From Paragorgia papillata (lineage: Eukaryota; Cnidaria; Anthozoa; Scleralcyonacea; Coralliidae), in NCBI GenBank assembly GCA_035771165.1, contig JAWNZC010000088.1:3199001-3263000 (forward strand): DNA of 64,000 nucleotides. Reading direction: 5' to 3'. Below the pieces are notes generated by a model. The model made no database searches. It was not told the DNA's origin and was given only the letters and a program-made list of their open reading frames with translations. A program made the translations under genes and the position numbers. Shown one piece after another: positions 39,116 to 52,532 of this stretch (within the stretch, counting starts at the first letter, position 1; each line of letters starts with the position of its first letter).

Positions 39116-40257
39116 GTGACGATCATATTAAAAAATATAAATAAATTACTTTGTTTACAGTTTAACATTCGTTTCGTACACTGTCCTATGCAGAATTTAA
39201 TAAGAAATCTAATGCCGTTTACAGAATCTCCGTCTACCGTGCAGAAAATATTTCTTGGCAAATCAAGATGTCATTTGATCTGAGTCAGCATGCAAGCAAG
39301 CGCTAAGTGACGATCATATTAAAAAATATAAATAAATTACTTTGTTTACAGTTTAACATTCGTTTCGTACACTGTCGTATGCAGAATTTAACAAGGAATC
39401 TAATACCATTTACAGAATCTCCGTCTACCGTGCAGAAAATATTTTTTTGGCAAATCAAGATGTCATTTGATCTGAGTCAGCAAGCGCACGCAAAGTGACG
39501 ATCATATTAAAAAATATAAATACATTACTATGTTTACAGTTTAACATTCGTTCCATACACTGTCCTATGCAGAATTTAACAAGGATCCTAATGCCCTTAA
39601 CAGAATCTCCGTCTACCGTGCAGAAAATATTTTGTTGGCAAATCAAGGTGTCATTTGATCTGAGTCAGCATGCAAGCAAGCGCTAAGTGACGATCATATT
39701 AAAAAATATAAATAAATTACTTTGTTTACAGTTTAACATTCGTTTCGTACACTGTCCTATGCAGAATTTAATAAGAAATCTAATGCCGTTTACAGAATCT
39801 CCGTCTACCGTGCAGAAAATATTTCTTGGCAAATCAAGATGTCATTTGATCTGAGTCAGCATGCAAGCAAGCGCTAAGTGACGATCATATTAAAAAATAT
39901 AAATAAATTACTTTGTTTACAGTTTAACATTCGTTTCGTACACTGTCGTATGCAGAATTTAACAAGGAATCTAATACCATTTACAGAATCTCCGTCTACC
40001 GTGCAGAAAATATTTTTTTGGCAAATCAAGATGTCATTTGATCTGAGTCAGCAAGCGCACGCAAAGTGACGATCATATTAAAAAATATAAATACATTACT
40101 ATGTTTACAGTTTAACATTCGTTCCATACACTGTCCTATGCAGAATTTAACAAGGATCCTAATGCCCTTAACAGAATCTCCGTCTACCGTGCAGAAAATA
40201 TTTTGTTGGCAAATCAAGGTGTCATTTGATCTGAGTCAGCATGCAAGCAAGCGCTAA
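39116..40257 (+). repeat. Higher-order repeat, 571 bp (3 monomers), two tandem copies
   Basis: The trimer 39116-39686 is repeated at 39687-40257. It comprises a unit with a shortened T tract (aatatttcttgg), a unit with cactgtcgtatgc, and a unit carrying aaatacattac. The same pair of trimers recurs at 62240-63381, because the whole region around 38-41 kb is a copy of about 61-64 kb at an offset of 23,124 bp. Confidence 0.85.
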
Positions 40258-42518
40258 GTGACGATCATATTAAAAAATATAAATAAATTACTTTGTTTAC
40301 AGTTTAACATTCGTTTCGTACACTGTCCTATGCAGAATTTAACAAGAAATCTAATGCCGTTTACAGAATCTCCGTCTACCGTGCAGAATATATTTTGTTG
40401 GCAAATCAAGATGTCATTTGATCTGAGTCAGCATGCAAGCAAGCGCTAAGTGACGATCATATTAAAAAATATAAATAAATTACTTTGTTTACAGTTTATC
40501 ATTCGTTTCGTACACTGTCCTATGCAGAATTTAACAAGGAATCTAATGCCGTTTACAGAATATCCGTCTACCGTGCAGAAAATATTTTTTTGGCAAATCA
40601 AGATGTCATTTGAGCTGAGTCAGCAAGCGCACGCTAAGTGACGATCATATTAAAAAATATAAATAAATTACTTTGTTTACAGTTTAACATTCGTTTCGTA
40701 CACTGTCCTATGCAGAATTTAACAAGAAATCTAATGCCGTTTACAGAATCTCCGTCTACCGTGCAGAATATATTTTGTTGGCAAATCAAGATGTCATTTG
40801 ATGCGAGTCAGCATGCAAGCAAGCGCTAAGTGACGATCATATTAAAAAATATAAATAAATTACTTTGTTTACAGTTTAACATTCGTTTCGTACACTGTCC
40901 GATGCAGAATTTAACAAGGAATCTAATACCATTTACAGAATCTCCGTCTACCGTGCAGAAAATATTTTGTTGCCAAATCAAAGTGTCATTTGATCTGAGT
41001 CAGGAAGCGCGCGCTAAGTGACGATCATATTAAAAAATATAAATAAATTACTATGTTTACAGCTTAACATTCGTTCCGTAAACTGTCCTATGCAGAATTT
41101 AACAAGGATCCTAATGCCGTTTACAGAATCTCCGTCTACCGTGCAGAAAATATTTTGTTGGCAAATCAAGGTGTCATTTGATCTGAGTCAGCATGCAAGC
41201 AAGCGCTAAGTGACGATCATATTAAAAAATATAAATAAATTACTTTGTTTACAGTTTAACATTCGTTTCGTACACTGTCCTATGCAGAATTTAATAAGAA
41301 ATCTAATGCCGTTTACAGAATCTCCGTCTACCGTGCAGAAAATATTTTGTTGGCAAATCAAGATGTCATTTGATCTGAGTCAGCATGCAAGCAAGCGCTA
41401 AGTGACGATCATATTAAAAAATATAAATAAATTACTTTGTTTACAGTTTAACATTCGTTTCGTACACTGTCGTATGCAGAATTTAACAAGGAATCTAATA
41501 CCATTTACAGAATCTCCGTCTACCGTGCAGAAAATATTTTGTTGGCAAATCAAAGTGTCATTTGATCTGAGTCAGGAAGCGCGCGCTAAGTGACAATCAT
41601 ATTAAAAAATATAAATAAATTACTTTGTTTACAGTTTAACATTCGTTTCGTACACTGTCCTATGCAGAATTTAACAAGGAATCTAATACCGTTTACAGAA
41701 TCTCTGTCTACCGTGCAGAAAATATTATGTTGGCAAATCAATGTGTCATTTGATCTGAGTCAGCAAGCAAGCGCTATGTGACGATCATATTAAAAAATAT
41801 AAATAAATTACTTTGTTTACAGTTTAACATTCGTTTCGTACACTGTCGTATGCAGAATTTAACAAGGAATCTAATACCATTTACAGAATCTCCGTCTACC
41901 GTGCAGAAAATATTTTGTTGGCAAATCAAAGTGTCATGTGATCTGAGTCAGGAAGCGCGCGCTAAGTGACAATCATATTAAAAAATATAAATAAATTACT
42001 TTGTTTACAGTTTAACATTCGTTTCGTACACTGTCCTATGCAGAATTTAACAAGGAATCTAATACCGTTTACAGAATCTCTGTCTACCGTGCAGAAAATA
42101 TTATGTTGGCAAATCAATGTGTCATTTGATCTGAGTCAGCAAGCAAGCGCTATGTGACGATCATATTAAAAAATATAAATAAATTACTTTGTTTACAGTT
42201 TAACATTCGTTTCGTACACTGTCCTATGGAGAATTTAACCAGGAATCTAATACCGTTTGCAGAATCTCCGTCTACCGTGCAGAAAATATTATGTTGGCAA
42301 ATCAATGTGTCATTTGATCTGAGTCAGCAAGCAAGCGCTAAGTGACGATCATATTAAAAAATATAAATAAATTACTATGTTTACAGTTTAACATTCGTTT
42401 CGTACACTGTCGTATGCAGAATTTAACAAGAAATCTAATGCTCTCCGTCTACCGTGCAGAAAATATTATGTTGGCAAATCAATGTGTCATTTGATCTGAG
42501 TCAGCAAGCAAGCGCTAA

Positions 42519-45500
42519 GTGACGATCATATTAAAAAATATAAATAAATTACTTTGTTTACAGTTTAACATTCGTTTCGTACACTGTCCTATGCAGAATT
42601 TAACAAGGAATCTAAGACCGTTTGCAGAATCTCCGTCTACCGTGCAGAAAATATTATGTTGGCAAATCAATGTGTCATTTGATCTGAGTCAGCAAGCAAG
42701 CGCTAAGTGACGATCATATTAAAAAATATAAATAAATTACTATGTTTACAGTTTAACATTCGTTTCGTACACTGTCCTATGCAGAATTTAACAAGAAATC
42801 TAATGCCGTTTACAGAATCTCCGTCTACCGTGCAGAAAATATTTTGTTGGCAAATCAAGATGTCATTTGATCTGAGTCAACAAGCAAGCACAAAGTGACG
42901 ATCATATTAAAAATATATAAATAAATTACTTTGTTTACAATTTAACATTCGTTTCGTACACTGTCCTATGCAGAATTTAACAAGGAATCTAATACCGTTT
43001 ACAGAATCTCCGTCTACCGTGCAGAAAATATTTTGTTGGCAAATCAAGATGTCATTTGATCTGAGTCAACAAGCAAGCACAAAGTGACGATCATATTAAA
43101 AATATATAAATAAATTACTTTGTTTACAATTTAACATTCGTTTCGTACACTGTCCTATGCAGAATTTAACAAGGAATCTAATACCGTTTACAGAATCTCC
43201 GTCTACCGTGCAGAAAATATTATTTGGGCAAATCAATGTGTCATTTGATCTGAGTCAGCAAGCAAGCGCTAAGTGACGATCATATTAAAAATATAAATAA
43301 ATTATTATGTTTACAGTTTAACATTCGTTTCGTACACTGTCCTATGCAGAATTTAAGAAGGAATCTAATACCGTTTGCAGAATCTCCGTCTACCGTGCAG
43401 AAAATATTATGTTGGCAAATCAATGTGTCATTTGATCTGAGTCAGCAAGCAAGCGCTAAGTGACGATCATATTAAAAAATATAAATAAATTACTATGTTT
43501 ACAGTTTAACATTCGTTTCGTACACTGTCCTATGCAGAATTTAACAAGAAATCTAATGCCGTTTACAGAATCTCCGTCTACCGTGCGAAAATATTATGTT
43601 GGCAAATCAATGTGTCATTTGATCTGAGTCAGCAAGCAAGCGCTAAGTGACGATCATATTAAAAAATATAAATAAATTACTATGTTTACAGTTTAACATT
43701 CGTTTCGTACACTGTCGTATGCAGAATTTAACAAGAAATCTAATGCTCTCCGTCTACCGTGCAGAAAATATTATGTTGGCAAATCAATGTGTCATTTGAT
43801 CTGAGTCAGCAAGCAAGCGCTAAGTGACGATCATATTAAAAAATATAAATAAATTACTTTGTTTACAGTTTAACATTCGTTTCGTACACTGTCCTATGCA
43901 GAATTTAACAAGGAATCTAATACCGTTTGCAGAATCTCCGTCTACCGTGCAGAAAATATTATGTTGGCAAATCAATGTGTCATTTGATCTGAGTCAGCAA
44001 GCAAGCGCTAAGTGACGATCATATTAAAAAATATAAATAAATTACTATGTTTACAGTTTAACATTCGTTTCGTACACTGTCCTATGCAGAATTTAACAAG
44101 AAATCTAATGCCGTTTACAGAATCTCCGTCTACCGTGCAGAAAATATTTTGTTGGCAAATCAAGATGTCATTTGATCTGAGTCAACAAGCAAGCACAAAG
44201 TGACGATCATATTAAAAATATATAAATAAATTACTTTGTTTACAATTTAACATTCGTTTCGTACACTGTCCTATGCAGAATTTAACAAGGAATCTAATAC
44301 CGTTTACAGAATCTCCGTCTACCGTGCAGAAAATATTTTGTTGGCAAATCAATGTGTCATTTGATCTGAGTCAGCAAGCAAGCGCTAAGTGACGATCATA
44401 TTAAAAAATATAAATAAATTACTATGTTTACAGTTTAACATTCGTTTCGTACACTGTCCTATGCAGAATTTAACAAGAAATCTAATGCCGTTTACAGAAT
44501 CTCCGTCTACCGTGCAGAAAATATTTTGTTGGCAAATCAAGATGTCATTTGATCTGAGTCAACAAGCAAGCACAAAGTGACGATCATATTAAAAATATAT
44601 AAATAAATTACTTTGTTTACAATTTAACATTCGTTTCGTACACTGTCCTATGCAGAATTTAACAAGGAATCTAATACCGTTTACAGAATCTCCGTCTACC
44701 GTGCAGAAAATATTTTGTTGGCAAATCAAGATGTCATTTGATCTGAGTCAACAAGCAAGCACAAAGTGACGATCATATTAAAAATATATAAATAAATTAC
44801 TTTGTTTACAATTTAACATTCGTTTCGTACACTGTCCTATGCAGAATTTAACAAGGAATCTAATACGGTTTACAGAATCTCTGTCTACCGTGCAGAAAAT
44901 ATTATGTTGGCAAATCAATGTGTCATTTGATCTGAGTCAGCAAGCAAGCGCTATGTGACGATCATATTAAAAAATATAAATAAATTACTTTGTTTACAGT
45001 TTAACATTCGTTTCGTACACTGTCCTATGGAGAATTTAACCAGGAATCTAATACCGTTTGCAGAATCTCCGTCTACCGTGCAGAAAATATTATGTTGGCA
45101 AATCAATGTGTCATTTGATCTGAGTCAGCAAGCAAGCGCTAAGTGACGATCATATTAAAAAATATAAATAAATTACTATGTTTACAGTTTAACATTCGTT
45201 TCGTACACTGTCGTATGCAGAATTTAACAAGAAATCTAATGCCGTTTACAGAATCTCCGTCTACCGTGCAGAAAATATTTTGTTGGCAAATCAAGGTGTC
45301 ATTTGATCTGAGTCAGCATGCAAGCAACCGCTAAGTGACGATCATATTAAAAAATATAAATAAATTACTTTGTTTACAGTTTAACATTCGTTTCGTACAC
45401 TGTCGTATGCAGAATTTAACAAGGAATCTAATACCGTTTACAGAATCTCTGTCTACCGTGCAGAAAATATTATGTTGGCAAATCAATGTGTCATTTGATC

Positions 45501-47379
45501 TGAGTCGGCAAGCAAGCGCTATGTGACGATCATATTAAAAAATATAAATAAATTACTTTGTTTACAGTTTAACATTCGTTTCGTACACTGTCCTATGCAG
45601 AATTTAACAAGGAATCTAATACCGTTTGCAGAATCTCCGTCTACCGTGCAGAAAATATTATGTTGGCAAATCAATGTGTCATTTGATCTGAGTCAGCAAG
45701 CAAGCGCTAAGTGACGATCATATTAAAAAATATAAATAAATTACTATGTTTACAGTTTAACATTCGTTTCGTACACTGTCCTATGCAGAATTTAACAAGA
45801 AATCTAATGCCGTTTACAGAATCTCCGTCTACCGTGCGAAAATATTATGTTGGCAAATCAATGTGTCATTTGATCTGAGTCAGCAAGCAAGCGCTAAGTG
45901 ACGATCATATTAAAAAATATAAATAAATTACTATGTTTACAGTTTAACATTCGTTTCGTACACTGTCGTATGCAGAATTTAACAAGAAATCTAATGCTCT
46001 CCGTCTACCGTGCAGAAAATATTATGTTGGCAAATCAATGTGTCATTTGATCTGAGTCAGCAAGCAAGCGCTAAGTGACGATCATATTAAAAAATATAAA
46101 TAAATTACTTTGTTTACAGTTTAACATTCGTTTCGTACACTGTCCTATGCAGAATTTAACAAGGAATCTAATACCGTTTGCAGAATCTCCGTCTACCGTG
46201 CAGAAAATATTATGTTGGCAAATCAATGTGTCATTTGATCTGAGTCAGCAAGCAAGCGCTAAGTGACGATCATATTAAAAAATATAAATAAATTACTATG
46301 TTTACAGTTTAACATTCGTTTCGTACACTGTCCTATGCAGAATTTAACAAGAAATCTAATGCCGTTTACAGAATCTCCGTCTACCGTGCAGAAAATATTT
46401 TGTTGGCAAATCAAGATGTCATTTGATCTGAGTCAACAAGCAAGCACAAAGTGACGATCATATTAAAAATATATAAATAAATTACTTTGTTTACAATTTA
46501 ACATTCGTTTCGTACACTGTCCTATGCAGAATTTAACAAGGAATCTAATACCGTTTACAGAATCTCCGTCTACCGTGCAGAAAATATTTTGTTGGCAAAT
46601 CAAGATGTCATTTGATCTGAGTCAACAAGCAAGCACAAAGTGACGATCATATTAAAAATATATAAATAAATTACTTTGTTTACAATTTAACATTCGTTTC
46701 GTACACTATCCTATGCAGAATTTAACAAGGAATCTAATACCGTTTACAGAATCTCCGTCTACCGTGCAGAAAATATTATTTGGGCAAATCAATGTGTCAT
46801 TTGATCTGAGTCAGCAAGCAAGCGCTAAGTGACGATCATATTAAAAATATAAATAAATTACTATGTTTACAGTTTAACATTCGTTTCGTACACTGTCCTA
46901 TGCAGAATTTAACAAGGAATCTAATACCGTTTGCAGAATCTCCGTCTACCGTGCAGAAAATATTATGTTGGCAAATCAATGTGTCATTTGATCTGAGTCA
47001 GCAAGCAAGCGCTAAGTGACGATCATATTAAAAAATATAAATAAATTACTATGTTTACAGTTTAACATTCGTTTCGTACACTGTCCTATGCAGAATTTAA
47101 CAAGAAATCTAATGCCGTTTACAGAATCTCCGTCTACCGTGCGAAAATATTATGTTGGCAAATCAATGTGTCATTTGATCTGAGTCAGCAAGCAAGCGCT
47201 AAGTGACGATCATATTAAAAAATATAAATAAATTACTATGTTTACAGTTTAACATTCGTTTCGTACACTGTCGTATGCAGAATTTAACAAGAAATCTAAT
47301 GCTCTCCGTCTACCGTGCAGAAAATATTATGTTGGCAAATCAATGTGTCATTTGATCTGAGTCAGCAAGCAAGCGCTAA
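42519..47379 (+). repeat. Higher-order repeat, 1305 bp (7 monomers), dispersed copies
   Basis: Blocks 42519-43823 and 46075-47379 have the same series of seven units, including the short unit in which aatctaatg runs straight into ctccgtctacc after a deletion of about 15 bp, and units with the aaaatatataaataaat variant. A further copy starts at 47380, and related units fill 43824-46074. The shared deletions show common descent of the blocks. Confidence 0.8.
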
Positions 47380-49276
47380 GTGACGATCATATTAAAAAAT
47401 ATAAATAAATTACTTTGTTTACAGTTTAACATTCGTTTCGTACACTGTCCTATGCAGAATTTAACAAGGAATCTAATACCGTTTGCAGAATCTCCGTCTA
47501 CCGTGCAGAAAATATTATGTTGGCAAATCAATGTGTCATTTGATCTGAGTCAGCAAGCAAGCGCTAAGTGACGATCATATTAAAAAATATAAATAAATTA
47601 CCATGTTTACAGTTTAACATTCGTTTCGTACACTGTCCTATGCAGAATTTAACAAGAAATCTAATGCCGTTTACAGAATCTCCGTCTACCGTGCAGAAAA
47701 TATTTTGTTGGCAAATCAAGATGTCATTTGATCTGAGTCAACAAGCAAGCACAAAGTGACGATCATATTAAAAATATATAAATAAATTACTTTGTTTACA
47801 ATTTAACATTCGTTTCGTACACTGTCCTATGCAGAATTTAACAAGGAATCTAATACCGTTTACAGAATCTCCGTCTACCGTGCAGAAAATATTTTGTTGG
47901 CAAATCAAGATGTCATTTGATCTGAGTCAACAAGCAAGCACAAAGTGACGATCATATTAAAAATATATAAATAAATTACTTTGTTTACAATTTAACATTC
48001 GTTTCGTACACTGTCCTATGCAGAATTTAACAAGGAATCTAATACCGTTTACAGAATCTCCGTCTACCGTGCAGAAAATATTATTTGGGCAAATCAATGT
48101 GTCATTTGATCTGAGTCAGCAAGCAAGCGCTAAGTGACGATCATATTAAAAATATAAATAAATTACTATGTTTACAGTTTAACATTCGTTCCGTACACTG
48201 TCCTATGCAGAATTTAACAAGGAATCTAATGCCCTTAACAGAATCTCCGTCTACCATGCAAAAAATATTTTGTTGGCAAATCAAAGTGTCATTTGATCTG
48301 AGTCAGGAAGCGCGCGCTAAGTGACGATCCTATTAAAAAATATAAATAAATTACTATGTTTACAGTTTAACATTCGTTCCGTACACTGTCCTATGCAGAA
48401 TTTAACAAGGAATCTAATGCCGTTAACAGAATGTCCGTCTACCGTGCAGAAAATATTTTGTTGGCAAATCAAGGTGTCATTTGATCTGAGTCAGCAAACA
48501 AGCGCTAAGTGACGATCATATTAAAAAATATAAATAAATTACTTTGTTTACAGTTTAACATTCGTTTCGTACACTGTCCTATGCAGAATTTAACAAGGAA
48601 TCTAATACCGTTTGCAGAATCTCCGTCTACCGTGCAGAAAATATTATGTTGGCAAATCAATGTGTCATTTGATCTGAGTCAGCATGCAAGCAAGCGCTAA
48701 GTGACGATCATATTAAAAAATATAAATAAATTACTTTGTTTACAGTTTAACATTCGTTTCGTACACTGTCCTATGCAGAATTTGACAAGGAATCTAATGC
48801 CGTTTACAGAATCTCCGTCTACTGTGCAGAAAATATTTTGTTGGCAAGTCAAGGTGTCATTTGATCTGAGTCAGCATGCAAGCAAGCGCTAAGTGACGAT
48901 CATATTAAAAAATATAAATAAATTACTTTGTTTACAGTTTAACATTCGTTTCGTACACTGTCCTATGCAGAATTTAACAAGCAATCTAATGCCGTTTACG
49001 GAATCTCCGTCTACCGTGCAGAAAATATTATGTTGGCAAATCAAGGTGTCATTTGATCTGAGTCAGCATGCAAGCAAGCGCCAAGTGACGATCATATTAA
49101 AAAATATAAATAAATTACTATGTTTACAGTTTAACATTCGTTCCGTACACTGTCCTATGCAGAATTTGACAAGGAATCTAATGCCGTTTAAAGAATCTCC
49201 GTCTACCGTGCAGAAAATATTTTGTTGGCAAATCAAGGTGTCATTTGATCTGAGTCAGCATGCAAGCAAGCGCTAA

Positions 49277-51196
49277 GTGACGATCATATTAAAAAATATA
49301 AATAAATTACTTTGTTTACAGTTTAACATTCGTTTCGTACACTGTCCTATGCAGAATTTGACAAGGAATCTAATGCCGTTTAAAGAATCTCCGTCTACCG
49401 TGCAGAAAATATTTTGTTGGCAAATCAAGGTGTCATTTGATCTGAGTCAGCATGCAAGCAAGCGCTAAGTGACGATCATATTAAAAAATATAAATAAATT
49501 ACTATGTTTACAGTTTAACATTCGTTCCGTACACTGTCCTATGCAGAATTTGACAAGGAATCTAATGCCGTTTACAGAATCTCCGTCTACCGTGCAGAAA
49601 ATATTTTGTTGGCAAATCAAGGTGTCATTTGATCTGAGTCAGCATGCAAGCAAGCGCTAAGTGACGATCATATTAAAAAATATAAATAAATTACTATGTT
49701 TACAGTTTAACATTCGTTCCGTACACTGTCCTATGCAGAATTTAACAAGGATCCTAATGCCGTTTACAGAATCTCCGTCTACCGTGCAGAAAATATTTTG
49801 TTGGCAAATCAAGGTGTCATTTGATCTGAGTCAGCATGCAAGCAAGCGCTAAGTGACGATCATATTAAAAAATATAAATAAATTACTTTGTTTACAGTTT
49901 AACATTCGTTTCGTACACTGTCCTATGCAGAATTTAACAAGGAATCTAATGCCGTTTACAGAATCTCCGTCTACCGTGCAGAAAATATTTTGTTGGCAAA
50001 TGAAGGTGTCATTTGATCTGAGTCAGCATGCAAGCAAGCGCTAAGTGACGATCATATTAAAAAATATAAATAAATTACTTTGTTTACAGTTTAACATTCG
50101 TTTCGTACACTGTCCTATGCAGAATTTGACAAGGAATCTAATGCCGTTTACAGAATCTCCGTCTACCGTGCAGAAAATATTTTGTTGGCAAATCAAGGTG
50201 TCATTTGATCTGAGTCAGCATGCAAGCAAGCGCTAAGTGACGATCATATTAAAAAATATAAATAAATTACTTTGTTTACAGTTTAACATTCGTTTCGTAC
50301 ACTGTCCTATGCAGAATTTGACAAGGAATCTAATGCCGTTTAAAGAATCTCCGTCTACCGTGCAGAAAATATTTTGTTGGCAAATCAAGGTGTCATTTGA
50401 TCTGAGTCAGCATGCAAGCAAGCGCTAAGTGACGATCATATTAAAAAATATAAATAAATTACTATGTTTACAGTTTAACATTCGTTCCGTACACTGTCCT
50501 ATGCAGAATTTGACAAGGAATCTAATGCCGTTTACAGAATCTCCGTCTACCGTGCAGAAAATATTTTGTTGGCAAATCAAGGTGTCATTTGATCTGAGTC
50601 AGCATGCAAGCAAGCGCTAAGTGACGATCATATTAAAAAATATAAATAAATTACTATGTTTACAGTTTAACATTCGTTCCGTACACTGTCCTATGCAGAA
50701 TTTAACAAGGATCCTAATGCCGTTTACAGAATCTCCGTCTACCGTGCAGAAAATATTTTGTTGGCAAATCAAGGTGTCATTTGATCTGAGTCAGCATGCA
50801 AGCAAGCGCTAAGTGACGATCATATTAAAAAATATAAATAAATTACTTTGTTTACAGTTTAACATTCGTTTCGTACACTGTCCTATGCAGAATTTAACAA
50901 GGAATCTAATGCCGTTTACAGAATCTCCGTCTACCGTGCAGAAAATATTTTGTTGGCAAATGAAGGTGTCATTTGATCTGAGTCAGCATGCAAGCAAGCG
51001 CTAAGTGACGATCATATTAAAAAATATAAATAAATTACTTTGTTTACAGTTTAACATTCGTTTCGTACACTGTCCTATGCAGAATTTGACAAGGAATCTA
51101 ATGCCGTTTACAGAATCTCCGTCTACCGTGCAGAAAATATTTTGTTGGCAAATCAAGGTGTCATTTGATCTGAGTCAGCATGCAAGCAAGCGCTAA
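49277..51196 (+). repeat. Higher-order repeat, 960 bp (5 monomers), two tandem copies
   Basis: Five 192-bp units with diagnostic changes (ccgtttaaagaatc in the first, aaggatcctaatg in the third, ggcaaatgaagg in the fourth) are repeated exactly in order in 49277-50236 and 50237-51196. The same series of diagnostic units is seen in the left arm from 2398 and from 8504, so this block predates the Polinton insertion. Confidence 0.85.
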
Positions 51197-52532
51197 GTGA
51201 CGATCATATTAAAAAATATAAATAAATTACTTTGTTTACAGTTTAACATTCGTTTCGTACACTGTCCTATGCAGAATTTAACAAGGAATCTAATGCCGTT
51301 TTCAGAATCTCCGTCTACCGTGCAGAAAATATTTTGTTGGCAAATTAAGGTGTCATTTGATCTGAGTCAGCATGCAAGCAAGCGCTAAGTGACGATCATT
51401 TTAAAAAATATAAATAAATTACTTTGTTTACAGTTTAACATTCGTTTCGTACACTGTCCTATGCAGAATTTGACAAGGAATCTAATGCCGTTTACAGAAT
51501 CTCCGTCTACCGTGCAGAAAATATTTTGTTGGCAAATCAAGGTGTCATTTGATCTGAGTCAGCATGCAAGCAAGCGCTAAGTGACGATCATATTAAAAAA
51601 TATAAATAAATTACTTTGTTTACAGTTTAACATTCGTTTCGTACACTGTCCTATGCAGAATTTAACAAGCAATCTAATGCCGTTTACGGAATCTCCGTCT
51701 ACCGTGCAGAAAATATTTTGTTGGCAAACCAAGGTGTCATTTGATTTGAGTCAGCATGCAAGCAAGCGCTAAGTGATGATCATATTAAAAAATATAAATA
51801 AATTACTTTGTTTACAGTTTAACATTCGTTTCGTACACTGTCCTATGCAGAATTTGAGAAGGAATCTAATGCCGTGTACAGAATCTACGTCTACCGTGCA
51901 GAAAATATTTTGTTGGCATATCAAGGTGTCATTTGATCTGAGTCAGCATGCAAGCAAGCGGTAAGTGACGATCATATTAAAAAATATAAATAAATTACTT
52001 TGTTTACAGTTTAACATTCGTTTCGTACACTGTCCTATGCAGAATTTAACAAGGAATCTAATGCCGTTTACAGAATCTCCGTCTACCGTGCAGAAAATAT
52101 TTTTTGGGCAAATCAAGATGTCATTTGAACTGAGTCCGCAAGCGCGCGCTAAGTGACGATCATATTAAAAAATATAAATAAATTACTTTGTTTACAGTTT
52201 AACATTCGTTTCGTACACTGTCCTATGCAGAATTTAACAAGGAATCTAATACCGTTTACAGAATCTCGGTCTACCGTGCAGAAAATATTATGTTGGCAAA
52301 TCAATGTGTCATTTGATCTGAGTCAGCAACCAAGCGCTAAGTGACGATCATATTAAAAAATATAAATAAATTACTATGTTTACAGTTTAACATTCGTTCC
52401 GTACACTGTCCTATGCAGAATTTAACAAGGAATCTAATGCCGTTAACAGAATCTCCGTCTACCCTGCACAAAATATTTTGTTGGCAAATCAAAGTGTCAT
52501 TTGATCTGAGTCAGCATGCAAGCAAGCGCTAA

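Noticed and set aside
41590..42153. A second mobile element in the right array suggested by altered unit lengths
   Set aside because: All length changes are explained by small indels within monomers and by higher-order copying. No foreign sequence is present.
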